A DNA stretch of 30,807 nt from IMG/VR virus record IMGVR_UViG_3300042542_002108, positions 1-30,807 of that record. One strand, given 5' to 3'. The translations under genes and the position numbers were made by a program. Every line of letters starts with the position of its first letter. The first letter of the stretch is position 1. Below the pieces are notes generated by a model. The model did not search any database and was not told the origin of the DNA. It saw only the letters and a list, made by a program, of their open reading frames with translations. Origin of the DNA: a virus. This document shows positions 11,921 through 20,100 of this stretch, one piece after another.

Positions 11921-12005
11921 TCTCTGGCAGGCTGAGATCTACTGCGATCATCTAGCCGCTCGCGTCATCCCACGCCCAGCTCAGACATCAGCTCCAACGG
12001 GCTGA
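11805..12005 (+). CDS. Overlapping small protein or frameshifted C-terminal part
   Basis: This frame, +1 relative to the acidic gene, reads SKDNGSYIEVLEAEGAETLY, then SCAHGYCRYSNDLWQAEIYC, with three Cys and a His that look native. Possible starts are GTG at 11805 and ATG at 11784. It may be an independent 66-aa gene or the true C-terminal part of the 11525 product after a frameshift. It overlaps the convergent gene 11965-12210 by about 41 bp at the 3' end. Confidence 0.4.
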   Translation: MISQRISKDNGSYIEVLEAEGAETLYRSCAHGYCRYSNDLWQAEIYCDHLAARVIPRPAQTSAPTG

Positions 12006-12210
12006 TTGGTTTGCGTGTGAGGTTGCTGGCGGCTTCCTTGGCTGCCCATTGAGCCATCATGCGCTGTTGATGCGCGAGCTGGTTCAGCATGATCGCCATC
12101 TTGTACAGGCTGTAGATGTCGCGATCGGCAAGCATCTCCTGGATCACCTGCGCCGTTGCTGCCTCGGAGAATTGACACTCGGGCGTGGCTTCAATCGGGT
12201 GCCAGTCCAT
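11965..12210 (-). CDS. Hypothetical helical protein (81 aa)
   Basis: The product begins MDWHPIEATPECQFSEAATA and is mostly amphipathic helix (YSLYKMAIMLNQLAHQQRMM), ending RKPISPLELMSELGVG. I do not recognise it. Start at 12210 overlaps the upstream small gene by 20 bp; a longer in-frame start at 12261 would overlap it by 71 bp. It is convergent with the rightward operon ending at 12005. Confidence 0.5.
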   Translation of the reverse strand: MDWHPIEATPECQFSEAATAQVIQEMLADRDIYSLYKMAIMLNQLAHQQRMMAQWAAKEAASNLTRKPISPLELMSELGVG

Positions 12211-12373
12211 GAGCAGCTTCTGCAGCTTGTACTGCCATACTCTCGTTATCAAAGCATTCATTGACGTAGAAAACAGTATTTGTCTTCACAAACCAAGGAC
12301 GCCAGTATCCATGCAGGCCGTAGCGTACCCACACGGCTCCGCAGCCGTCACTGGAAAGAGGATTTGGTGTCAT
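12191..12373 (-). CDS. Hypothetical protein (60 aa)
   Basis: The product begins MTPNPLSSDGCGAVWVRYGL and continues HGYWRPWFVKTNTVFYVNEC, rich in Trp, Tyr and Val, as in a small beta sheet. It overlaps the 11965-12210 gene by 20 bp. It is divergent from the HNH gene, with a 63-bp region between them that should hold both promoters. Function unknown. Confidence 0.45.
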   Translation of the reverse strand: MTPNPLSSDGCGAVWVRYGLHGYWRPWFVKTNTVFYVNECFDNESMAVQAAEAAHGLAPD

Positions 12374-12436
12374 TTGCGTTTATGTCTTTCTTCGGCGTGT
12401 AATCCTCCCTAGGATTGGCTCATCGCGGGAGGCGCT

Positions 12437-12745
12437 ATGCACTCTTGGATCGACGAGACCAGTCTGATTCCTAAGAGAGAAACAAGAGCGCAATTCAGGT
12501 TAAAAATCTTTGAAGCCTTTGATCACCGTTGTGCATACTGTGACAAGCCGGCTCAGTCGCTTGATCACATTATCCCAAGACACAGAGGTGGGCAAACTGT
12601 TATAGAGAACATGGCACCAGCATGCCTGCGCTGCAACGGATCTAAAGGATCAATGGAATGGACCCTCTGGTACAGAGAACAGGAATTTTATTCAATGGCT
12701 CGCGAAATTGCGATCTGGCGTTGGATTTATCAGTTCAGGGATTAA
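12437..12745 (+). CDS. HNH endonuclease (102 aa)
   Basis: The product has a full HNH core: CAYCDKPAQSLDHIIPRHRG followed by NMAPACLRCNGSKG. CxxC pairs at both ends hold a structural zinc, DHI gives the catalytic His, and Asn and the final C..CN region complete the motif. A helical tail rich in Trp follows. GGGAGG lies five bases before the ATG, the best ribosome binding site on the rightward strand here. It is a single gene on the opposite strand to both neighbours. This could be a packaging-associated or homing-type nuclease; its place far from the terminase (not in the window) makes a free-standing mobile nuclease plausible. Confidence 0.85.
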   Translation: MHSWIDETSLIPKRETRAQFRLKIFEAFDHRCAYCDKPAQSLDHIIPRHRGGQTVIENMAPACLRCNGSKGSMEWTLWYREQEFYSMAREIAIWRWIYQFRD

Positions 12746-13259
12746 CCTTTGATCCTGATACTTTTGTATCGTTGTTGTAATGCCCCACCTTCGCGTAACT
12801 AACGAGTGGTTGGGCACTCATTTCAAAGAAAATAATCTGTCCTATTTTTAACCCTGGGTACAGAGGCAGCGAGTGCATCTTGCGTGCATTTTGCAGCTCC
12901 AGCGTTAGTTTTGAGCCGTGCCAACCTGGATCACACCAGCCTGCAAGCATGTGGCTGTACCCTGCTCGTGCCCTGCTGCTCTTCAGCGCAAACTGCCCGC
13001 AGATGTGCTCTGGCAGGTTGAAGGTCTCCACCGTCTCAGCCAAGACGAACTCACCAGGCTGCAGCCAGTAAGGATCATTCTCGCTGTATCCCTTCAGGCT
13101 GACCAGCTCCAGGTCCATGTCCAGGGCACGCTCGATCATCAGGTGATCACCCAACCGCACATCCAAGGACGCAGGGTTCAGCAGCGCTTCATCGAATGGG
13201 GTGACCATCTGTGACCCAACGCACAGGTCACGGATCTGCCAGTCACACAGGACAGCCAT
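12735..13259 (-). CDS. dcd: dCTP deaminase
   Basis: The 174-aa product matches dCTP deaminase, which converts dCTP to dUTP on the route to dTTP. Evidence is the N-terminal NPASLDVRLGDHLMIE, the core FALKSSRARAGYSHMLAGWC and DPGWHGSKLTLELQN with the catalytic Glu in TLE, and LYPGLKIGQIIFFEM. The length is close to usual. The ATG at 13259 shares a base with the endolysin stop (TGATG), so this nucleotide-metabolism gene appears to be translated from the late lysis transcript. It ends 11 bp inside the convergent HNH gene. Confidence 0.88.
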   Translation of the reverse strand: MAVLCDWQIRDLCVGSQMVTPFDEALLNPASLDVRLGDHLMIERALDMDLELVSLKGYSENDPYWLQPGEFVLAETVETFNLPEHICGQFALKSSRARAGYSHMLAGWCDPGWHGSKLTLELQNARKMHSLPLYPGLKIGQIIFFEMSAQPLVSYAKVGHYNNDTKVSGSKVNP

Positions 13260-14290
13260 CAATAATCCCAGCGGATGCGTGGTTTGCCTGGTCTCATGCC
13301 TAGATGCACGAAGCCCTTCTTTGCCCCGTAGCCAAGGCTGTACGGCCAGGTCTGGTCACAGTACTCCTGCACCTTGTAGATGTCTACGTCTTTGATCCAG
13401 AAGTCCAGAGCGCCTGTATTGGGTTTGTCGTAGAGGTGTTCAGAGTTGCGAGCACCGCCGACAGCATTATTCACAGCAGGCGGCCTGTAGCCACTTGTGA
13501 TGATGATTGGCTTGTTGCCGAAGTGCGTCCTGACCTTCTCAAGGTACTGACACAACACAACGGCAGTGTCACATTGATGCTGCGCAATGAATCGCCTGTT
13601 TTCGCTGTTCAGCGCGATCTCGCCATAGGTCACATTGGGTGTGATCTTGTAGTCAAATGGCTTACCAGGGGTGAACTGCACGGCCTGTACAGCCTGCACC
13701 GCCTTGACACCCTGCGCATGCAGATTCATCAGCTTAATCAGCTTGTCAGCGTAGGTAGGGTCTGTTGCATACCCTTCACGCACAAGCCAGCGTGCAGCAT
13801 CCTCGCGATCAGGAGCACGATTGCAGCCCTGATACACATTGAAATCCTTGTACCAGCGCTCAACCAGATAAAACACACACGTCTCAAGATCAGGGAAGTC
13901 AAGGAATGAATCCTGAATCGTGATCCAACGGCCGTTGATGTATTCCTTCGTGTTGCGATTCGTTCCTGCACCCTTCAGGCCAAAGAAGTTGTTCTCGCCT
14001 GATACATGCTTGCCATACCCCGATTCAAGTGCCCACTGCGCTGCAACAAGCTCAGGGAATTTCGCCCCAGCTTTCTTGGCGGCATCAAACACGCCCTGCC
14101 AATTATTTTCAAAAAGATTTTGCTTGCCAGCTTGTGACCACGTCTTGAACCAAGCTTGATCCCTATTCAACAGATCAGGGGCAACCTTTAACAAGGCTTC
14201 CTCGAATTCAAAGATCGCCGCCGTTTGATGCGGTAATGCCTTGTAATACTTGAACAGGTCAACTAGCTTCAGGCGGTTCTGGGTCGTCAT
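13259..14290 (-). CDS. Endolysin: glucosaminidase (GH73) plus M15 peptidase
   Basis: The 343-aa lysin has two catalytic domains. Residues about 60-185 match a GH73 glucosaminidase (FlgJ or N-acetylglucosaminidase type), with KFPELVAAQWALESGYGKHV containing the catalytic Glu and NNFFGLKGAG following. A linker with repeated VQAVQAVQ (about 200-208) follows. Residues about 215-343 match a VanY-like M15 D-Ala-D-Ala carboxypeptidase: PIIITSGYRPPAVNN, SEHL, GALDFWI and GFVHLGM supply the His, Asp and His zinc ligands. It cuts both glycan and peptide in cell-wall murein. No signal peptide, so it needs the holin upstream. Start at 14290 chosen over 14323 since the conserved part follows it. Confidence 0.85.
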   Translation of the reverse strand: MTTQNRLKLVDLFKYYKALPHQTAAIFEFEEALLKVAPDLLNRDQAWFKTWSQAGKQNLFENNWQGVFDAAKKAGAKFPELVAAQWALESGYGKHVSGENNFFGLKGAGTNRNTKEYINGRWITIQDSFLDFPDLETCVFYLVERWYKDFNVYQGCNRAPDREDAARWLVREGYATDPTYADKLIKLMNLHAQGVKAVQAVQAVQFTPGKPFDYKITPNVTYGEIALNSENRRFIAQHQCDTAVVLCQYLEKVRTHFGNKPIIITSGYRPPAVNNAVGGARNSEHLYDKPNTGALDFWIKDVDIYKVQEYCDQTWPYSLGYGAKKGFVHLGMRPGKPRIRWDY

Positions 14291-14603
14291 CGTTCCAAGG
14301 GGATGAGATTGACATCGGTCCACCTAGAAGGCGGCTATCACCTGTTTGCTCTGGTGTGATCGGTTCTTCCTTGATCACAGGCCGGCGCTTTGATCGCTCT
14401 TCTTCCAGGTCAATAATCTTGTTGACACGCTCGATTTCACGATCAAGCCGTGGCGCTAAGGTCGCGTGGAACTTGTGATCTTGAGCAGCACGCTGCATGC
14501 GATGCCGCCAGTCCCTGCTGTCATAACGCCACAGCCAAGTCGTATTGTCGCTCAGCGCTTTGGGAAGATCACCTTCAGTGCCTTCAGCACCAGTTGCACC
14601 CAA
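14259..14603 (-). CDS. Lysis-region hypothetical protein
   Basis: The body reads SDNTTWLWRYDSRDWRHRMQ, then a charged helix LDREIERVNKIIDLEEERSK, and a Pro-rich tail ending DDDPEPPEAS. No early ATG exists. TTG at 14603 lies 52 bp inside the upstream gene. A CTG at 14555 would make a CTGA overlap with that gene's stop, the same geometry as the ATGA overlaps elsewhere, and would give a natural-looking N-terminus (L/M-SDNTTWLW). I do not recognise the family; position between holin-like genes and the lysin suggests a lysis or late accessory role. Confidence 0.5.
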   Translation of the reverse strand: MGATGAEGTEGDLPKALSDNTTWLWRYDSRDWRHRMQRAAQDHKFHATLAPRLDREIERVNKIIDLEEERSKRRPVIKEEPITPEQTGDSRLLGGPMSISSPWNDDDPEPPEAS

Positions 14604-14689
14604 GAATTCTCCCGGATTGGGAGGAGTGCAATGATCTCGGAGCCAGCAGCAACAACAATCGCGATCGCTGCAACAGTGGTGGGATCCAT
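14552..14689 (-). CDS. Small membrane-active protein (45 aa), lysis cassette
   Basis: This short gene encodes MDPTTVAAIAIVVAAGSEII and continues ALLPIRENSWVQLVLKALKV. Residues 5-24 form a membrane helix and residues 30-43 an amphipathic helix ending with basic FPKR. I recall very similar 45-residue proteins beside holin-like genes in cyanobacteria and their phages. It starts 6 bp after the holin-like gene. A holin-partner role is inference. The frame contains the cyanobacterial octamer GCGATCGC (HIP1). Confidence 0.6.
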   Translation of the reverse strand: MDPTTVAAIAIVVAAGSEIIALLPIRENSWVQLVLKALKVIFPKR

Positions 14690-14694
14690 GACGA

Positions 14695-14940
14695 TCAGTG
14701 TGGACGTGCTTCCAGCATAGTCACGCGATGCTCAACACCATTAAGACGAGTGAAAGTTTCCTTGCGGTCTTCTTTGATGTCTGTGTGCAAAACCTCAAGC
14801 TGAGTCGCAATGTGTTCAACAGCGGCCGTCAACCTGATAACTGCTTCTCGCGCTTCGTCGTTACGTCGTGTGAACCCCATGGCACCCATTGCTGCCACTG
14901 AGATAGATGCGCCGGCTATTGCGGCGATGACTTCAATCAT
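14695..14940 (-). CDS. Putative holin: one membrane helix plus coiled coil (81 aa)
   Basis: Residues 1-23 (MIEVIAAIAGASISVAAMGA) are a membrane helix, followed by a positively charged turn (FTRRNDEAREAV) and a long coiled coil (AAVEHIATQLEVLHTDIKED, RKETFTRLNGVEHRVTMLEA). This layout is common for cyanophage proteins placed before the endolysin and is usually regarded as a holin or holin-like protein. The neighbours (small membrane protein, endolysin) agree. It could also be a spanin-like or anti-holin component. Confidence 0.6.
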   Translation of the reverse strand: MIEVIAAIAGASISVAAMGAMGFTRRNDEAREAVIRLTAAVEHIATQLEVLHTDIKEDRKETFTRLNGVEHRVTMLEARPH

Positions 14941-14964
14941 GGCAGCTCCAGCTACCTTGACAGA

Positions 14965-15102
14965 TTAGCGTCCCTGCCCACGCAAGGCTTTTTTACCCCT
15001 TCTTCTGGGGCGACTGTTTTGACCAAAACCTTGACGTGTAGTTTTGGGTGGACCCGGCTGATGATCAACGCGAGCCACACCCTGCTTGCTTTTTACTGCC
15101 AT
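14965..15102 (-). CDS. Small basic cyanophage-type protein (45 aa)
   Basis: This gene encodes MAVKSKQGVARVDHQPGPPK followed by TTRQGFGQNSRPRRRGKKAL, highly basic. I recognise the KTTRQGFGQNSRPRRRGKK pattern as a short protein found repeatedly in cyanophage genomes near the structural or lysis genes, without known function. The high Arg/Lys content suggests DNA or RNA binding or packaging within the virion. It overlaps the DUF7936-like gene by 10 bp. Confidence 0.7.
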   Translation of the reverse strand: MAVKSKQGVARVDHQPGPPKTTRQGFGQNSRPRRRGKKALRGQGR

Positions 15103-15398
15103 GGCATCCCGCTGGCCTTACTGGGATGACGCTGCTCGTCAAGCTGCGCCTGCAGGGCGGCCTCGATCTCGGTGACCTTCTCAGCACCAAAGGCATCTTT
15201 GACCCAGCCGATCACCATCTGCTCAGTCAGGTCGGCATACGGGATCAGCTTGTCCGGGCGCTCAAAGCCCAGTGATCCATACGCGCCGCTGCTGTAGGTG
15301 CCGTCTTCGGCTGTGACGGTGTAGTGGGCGGCCAGCACAAACCCGTCGGCGGTTTCGCGTTCCAGGTTGGCGATGTGCCAGGTAAAGGTGGTGGCCAT
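15093..15398 (-). CDS. DUF7936-like phage protein (101 aa)
   Basis: The product begins MATTFTWHIANLERETADGF, then VLAAHYTVTAEDGTYSSGAY, and ends with a helix KVTEIEAALQAQLDEQ. The MATT(F/Y)TWxIxxLER...DGxVxxxHYxVxA pattern is that of a small protein common next to tail fibre genes of cyanophages (DUF7936 as I recall). It is probably a virion-associated or late accessory protein. A 59-bp gap separates it from the fibre gene stop at 15458. Confidence 0.65.
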   Translation of the reverse strand: MATTFTWHIANLERETADGFVLAAHYTVTAEDGTYSSGAYGSLGFERPDKLIPYADLTEQMVIGWVKDAFGAEKVTEIEAALQAQLDEQRHPSKASGMPWQ

Positions 15399-15457
15399 GA
15401 GTTGATGGGTGATGGTGGGAGTTTAGGACGGGTCAGTAGAGAGTAGGACTAAGAGGT

Positions 15458-17155
15458 CTAGGCGATACCAGCATCAGTGAGACGCTGTTCGAGAACCTCG
15501 ATGCGCTCCATGGCTTCCTGCAGCGCCTTTACCGCCTTCATGTAGAGCACCGAGTAGTTGACGCTCTTGGTGACGGTACCAAGGTCGTTGCCGTCTGCGT
15601 CAAAGTCAGGGGATTCGCTGACGAGGCCGGGAGAGACCAGCTCAAGCTCTTGGGCAATTACGCCAATCTGGCGGTGGGTCTGACCCTCTTTGAAGTTAAA
15701 GTTGCGGACGCGAACAGCTTTTAAATCATCCCATTGTGAGTTTGCGTCAGCAATGTTCTCTTTGAGTTTGACATCAGATAAAGCGCCATAAGAATTATTT
15801 GTGTTTCTAACATCTCCATTTGTTCTGATGGCGATTGATGCTGTTCCTTCGGCTGTTGTGCTACTAGCGCCATAAAATCCGGTGAAAACATTATCGGTAG
15901 AGCTGGAGCCTATGGCGCTGTTTACCCTTAATCCAGCACCAGATGAATCAAATACGTTTAATTTGCCTGTACTAGAAATCCTCATCCGCTCCGTCGGGCT
16001 GCTCGCTCCGTCGGCGGTAGTGGAGAACACTAACCTGCCCGGCATGTCGTTATTGCCGGGCGTGCCGTCTACAAAGGCTTCAATTTTTGCGCCGGACTGG
16101 TTTAAGTCAGTGCCGTCATCACCGGCAAACCAAAGCCCTCCAAGCTGGTCATTATTCTGGACAACTGTATAACTTCCGTAGGTGGTATTTCTGCTTTTTG
16201 CCAGCATAATTACTGGAGCAAACTCGTTATTTGCGCCATAAAACCAAGTTTGCGCGTAAGATCCGAATGCACTTGAATTGACCTGTACTGCTGCTCCGGT
16301 GGCTGATGAAAGCACCGGAACGCTAGAAGACGTGCCAACTAAAAAACGACCCGATCCATCGACGCGAGCTTTTTCGGCCGTGCCAGCCGAGAATGTAATT
16401 GGCTGGTTAACAGCGCTAAATAAATCAACAGAGCCGCCATTTGATTGAATCCTGAAAGCGTCAGTTGAAGCCGTGCCGGTGTTGTATGCGAATCCGATTG
16501 CGCTTCCCCGAACAATACGAAGCGCCGTGCCATCTGTTTCTAGATGCAAAAGCGACTGAGGATTATTAGAGCCAATCCCTACAAGCCCTGCCGAAGTTAT
16601 ACGGAGTCTTTCAACGCCCGCTGTTTCTACCATGTAATTACTGGAAGCATCAATAGAAACCTTTCCCTTCTCAGCACCACCACTGCCAAATCGAAGAGTG
16701 CCAGCTCCAGAAGTTGGATATATCCTGATCTCTCCTGCAACGTCTAGTGCCGAACCAGGGGAGGACTGACCTATGCCAACCAATCCCGACGAAGAAACAA
16801 ACAACCGCCCAGTGCCGCCTGTGCTGATGGCTACCTGGTCAGCACCGGGGCTGTAGACGCCGGTATCGGTGCCGCTGTCCTTGAAGTAGATCGACGGTGC
16901 TGCGGCCGAGCCGTTCTCAATCGCCAGCGTGCTCCACTCGCCGTCGAGCTGAAACAGGGTGATCCAGGCGTTATTGGCGGCGTTGCGCAGCTTGAGCAGG
17001 CCGGTGGTCGTATCTGCCCACCACTGATACGCGTAGGTGGTGCTGGGTGCAGTGGCGCCGCTGTTGTTGCTGACGATGGCGGCGAGGCCGTTGTTGATGT
17101 CAGATCGGACGGCCGCACCGGTGCCGTTAGCGATGACGTAATCGTGTTGAGCCAT
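15458..17155 (-). CDS. Tail fibre with self-cleaving S74 chaperone domain
   Basis: The 565-aa product begins MAQHDYVIANGTGAAVRSDI, an N-terminus shared by many cyanophage fibres that joins them to the virion. The middle (about residues 85-450) is repetitive beta-rich shaft with repeated VGIGxxxPxxxLxV and RLRITSxGLVGIG units. The C-terminus from residue 460 (SDVKLKENIADANSQWDDLK) is a peptidase S74 intramolecular chaperone. Ser460 and Lys465 correspond to the catalytic Ser-Lys pair, so about 106 residues should be released after trimerisation. The last residues (ALQEAMERIEVLEQRL) form a coiled coil. It is the main candidate for receptor binding besides J. The AT content rises in the shaft, consistent with exchange. 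Confidence 0.88.
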   Translation of the reverse strand: MAQHDYVIANGTGAAVRSDINNGLAAIVSNNSGATAPSTTYAYQWWADTTTGLLKLRNAANNAWITLFQLDGEWSTLAIENGSAAAPSIYFKDSGTDTGVYSPGADQVAISTGGTGRLFVSSSGLVGIGQSSPGSALDVAGEIRIYPTSGAGTLRFGSGGAEKGKVSIDASSNYMVETAGVERLRITSAGLVGIGSNNPQSLLHLETDGTALRIVRGSAIGFAYNTGTASTDAFRIQSNGGSVDLFSAVNQPITFSAGTAEKARVDGSGRFLVGTSSSVPVLSSATGAAVQVNSSAFGSYAQTWFYGANNEFAPVIMLAKSRNTTYGSYTVVQNNDQLGGLWFAGDDGTDLNQSGAKIEAFVDGTPGNNDMPGRLVFSTTADGASSPTERMRISSTGKLNVFDSSGAGLRVNSAIGSSSTDNVFTGFYGASSTTAEGTASIAIRTNGDVRNTNNSYGALSDVKLKENIADANSQWDDLKAVRVRNFNFKEGQTHRQIGVIAQELELVSPGLVSESPDFDADGNDLGTVTKSVNYSVLYMKAVKALQEAMERIEVLEQRLTDAGIA

Positions 17156-17178
17156 AACAAGGCCACTTTGCTACCAGT

Positions 17179-20100
17179 TTAAGCGCCCTTGCCAAATCCC
17201 ACCGCAGACCACAGGAAGTTCCTGCTCACTGCCGTGCCAGCGCTGTTTCTGAAGGTCACGTCAAAGCCGCTGCTGGTGACGTTGGTCACGTTGTAGTAGT
17301 CGCCTGTCGCTAGGTTCTGCGCCACGATGCCAATGCTGGGCAGGTAGGCGTTGGTGCCCCCCAAGCTGGTGGTGCCGGTGAAGAACGCTTTGTCGAACGT
17401 GACCGCCTTCGTGCCAGCACCGCTACTGACCGCCCCAACCGACTGCTCAGTCCTGCGCTGGAAGGTGGCCTCGTAGCCGAGCTGGTCAATCAGGATGTTC
17501 TGCGCTGTGTTGTTGCTGATCAGCTCTGCCTTGAACTGGAAGCCACGCCCCAGGAAGGTGCCGTTCACAAACTCCTGCCAGCCGGACCATGTAGGCGTGC
17601 CGCTGGGGTTGTCAGGCGTGCGGCGCAGGTACAGCTTGGCGTTGACCTGATCGATGATGCCGCCGTCCCAATCTGCCCAGTCGTCCACCAGTGCAGTGCG
17701 GCTATCCACCAGATCGTTCGGGAAGAATCCAGCAGTGACAAAGAATCGGCTCAGGTCAAGGGCAAAGCTGGCACCCAAGTCGAGCGTGTTGGCGAACTCA
17801 TAGGTTCCTAGCGGCTCCACGGCGCCGAGGTAGTCCATGCTGCTGATCAGGTCAAAGTCAGCAATGGCGTCCAGCAGTGTGTCGCCGTCGAGCACCAAGG
17901 CGTCCAACTCTTCGCTGTAAAAGACATTCGTCTTGCTGCCTTGGTACGGCGGCGTGTCAGCATCTTCACGGCGGCTTTGCACCAGCAGGTTGCCGAGCGC
18001 ATCCGGGAAGTCCACGATCACGCTGGCTTCAGTTGGGCTCTGACGCTCTCCGTCATCCTCGAACTTGACCAGGATCTGACCCTCCACCAACGGCACGATC
18101 GCCTCGGTGCTGTAGCCAGCGACTGCAGGGATCAGGTCAACGCTGTTGCTCCAGGTACCGGTGCCATCGGTCAGGTTGGTGTGGCGGATGTGGACGCGGC
18201 CGGCAACGCGCACGTCCAAGTCAACCGTGGCATCCCAGCGCAGCCGGGCGCTGTTGGCGCTGATCGGTTCGATGGTCAGGTTCTGGACGTTGCCCGGTGG
18301 CTCGGTCTTGCCGATCAGGTTGAACGTTGCAGTCGCCGGGTTGCTGACACCGCCAAGGCTGTTGATCGACTGCACGCGGACCTGCAGCGTGCCAGCGTCC
18401 AAGCCCTCGATGCGGGTGCTGGGGCTGTTGGTGTCGATCTGCGAGAAGTTGTTATTGCCGAGCCGGTAGATCACCCGGTAGGACTGCACCAGTTGGGTCG
18501 GCGGCACCCAGCTCAGCTCAAATGCCGTGCGCACGTTCTGGCCGTCGGTGTACAGGTGCTCCGTGCCAGTCAGGCCGGTGGGCGACTCAGGCAGTGCGGA
18601 CAGGTTGGAGATGTCCCGCGTCTGCAACTTGATGTCTGATTCGATGGCGGCATAGATGCTGCTGTTGTAGGCCAGCGCTGTCACGCCATAGATGCCGTCC
18701 TCGGCCTCAGCCACGCTGACGACACGGAACTGCTGCGTCTGCAGGCTGGTGTTCTCCATGACCCAGATGCTCTGGGCGTTGGGCGCCTCGCTGAACGCGC
18801 TTGTGACCGTGACCACGCCAGCCGCCAGAGTGCTAACGGTGCGGGTCTCGACCAGGCCGGTGGGCAACAGGACGCTGATCGTGGGCGAGGTGCCCAGGGT
18901 GATGCCGGTGGCGTCGTCGAGCGTGACGGTCGTGGTTGTTGCTGCTGCGATGCGGCCGCCGCGCCTGCTGCCAGCCTTGACCGGATCGGCCACGTCGATC
19001 ACCATGCCAGGTCGCAGCACGATGCCTGAGTCGATCGAGACTGAAAAGGTGATGGTCTCGGTCAGGTTCTGCTCGGACAGCAGCGCCCACTTGCCAGCAC
19101 GGTGCGCCTGCCCTTGCGAGTAGCAGCCGACTGCCTTGATGTCCTTGTTGATGATGCCATATTTGGCAACGGCCGACGCATCCTCGACATACTCATAGGA
19201 CACCTCGCCCAGGTTGTCGTAATCCTGATAGGCGACGGTTGCTGTGGTGTGTCGTGCTTTCTGCGATGAGCCGCTGTAATTGAACAGCCCATCAACCACG
19301 TTGGCCGGAGTCAGCAGATACTGCGGATCAGATGGCTTGTCCTGCAGCACAACCATGGCGCCAGCGCCGTAGTAGGCGATGCCACGGAACAGCGCGACGA
19401 ACTCCTGGATGACGTTGTAAACCTCGTCCCTGCTGTTGATCAGCATGTTGCAACTGAACCGTGGCTCCTGTGCGCCGCGGCCGTTGCTTACCAGCTCGTT
19501 GCAGTATTGACTGATTGCGTAGAAGTCATACCGATCAAGGCTGCTGGCCGGGATGCTGGCGCCATAGCGGGTGTTGGTCAGCAGATCCCATAGGCACCAT
19601 GCTGGGTCGTTAGTCCAGGTAGCAGCGCCGAAGGTGCCATCCCAGACGCCGCTGTAGGTGACGCGGCCGAGGTAGGTCGTCGTGTCAACCGTGGCATTGC
19701 TGGGCAGTTGCACCTTGATGCCACGCACCAGATACTTGCGGGCTGGGACGCCTTTGAACTGACGGCTGTCGAAGCGCAGGAATGCCAGTGCACTGTTGGG
19801 GTACCTGAACTTTTCGTCGATGATCTCGGTGTAGCTGAACCAGAACGTGCGGTTCTGCCGGCGGGCGCTTGACTCATCAGCGCTGATGCGCTCCAACCTG
19901 ATGTCAACCGGGAACGCACCACTCAGGCTGATGATGTAATCGCGCTGATAGGCGTTTGTGGTCTTGCCGCTGATCGTGTCTTCAAACACGGTCGTGTAAC
20001 CGCCGCCGTTGTACTGCACCCTGCAGCGGATGCTGACCTCGTGGCCAACAATATCGCCGTCATCCTCGATGATCTGCAGCGCTGGCACCTGCACCGTGAT

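Noticed and set aside
12757-12770. GATACTTTTGTATC, resembling the GTAC-N4-GTAC operators
   Set aside because: It lies inside the dcd coding sequence, lacks the G and C of the GTAC arms, and is not followed by a T run, so neither operator nor terminator is supported.
17941-18639. Plus-strand frame of 232 aa opposite the J gene, and other long frames opposite tail genes
   Set aside because: They are antisense shadows of GC-rich structural genes with composition typical of reverse-complement reading; the minus-strand products have clear families.
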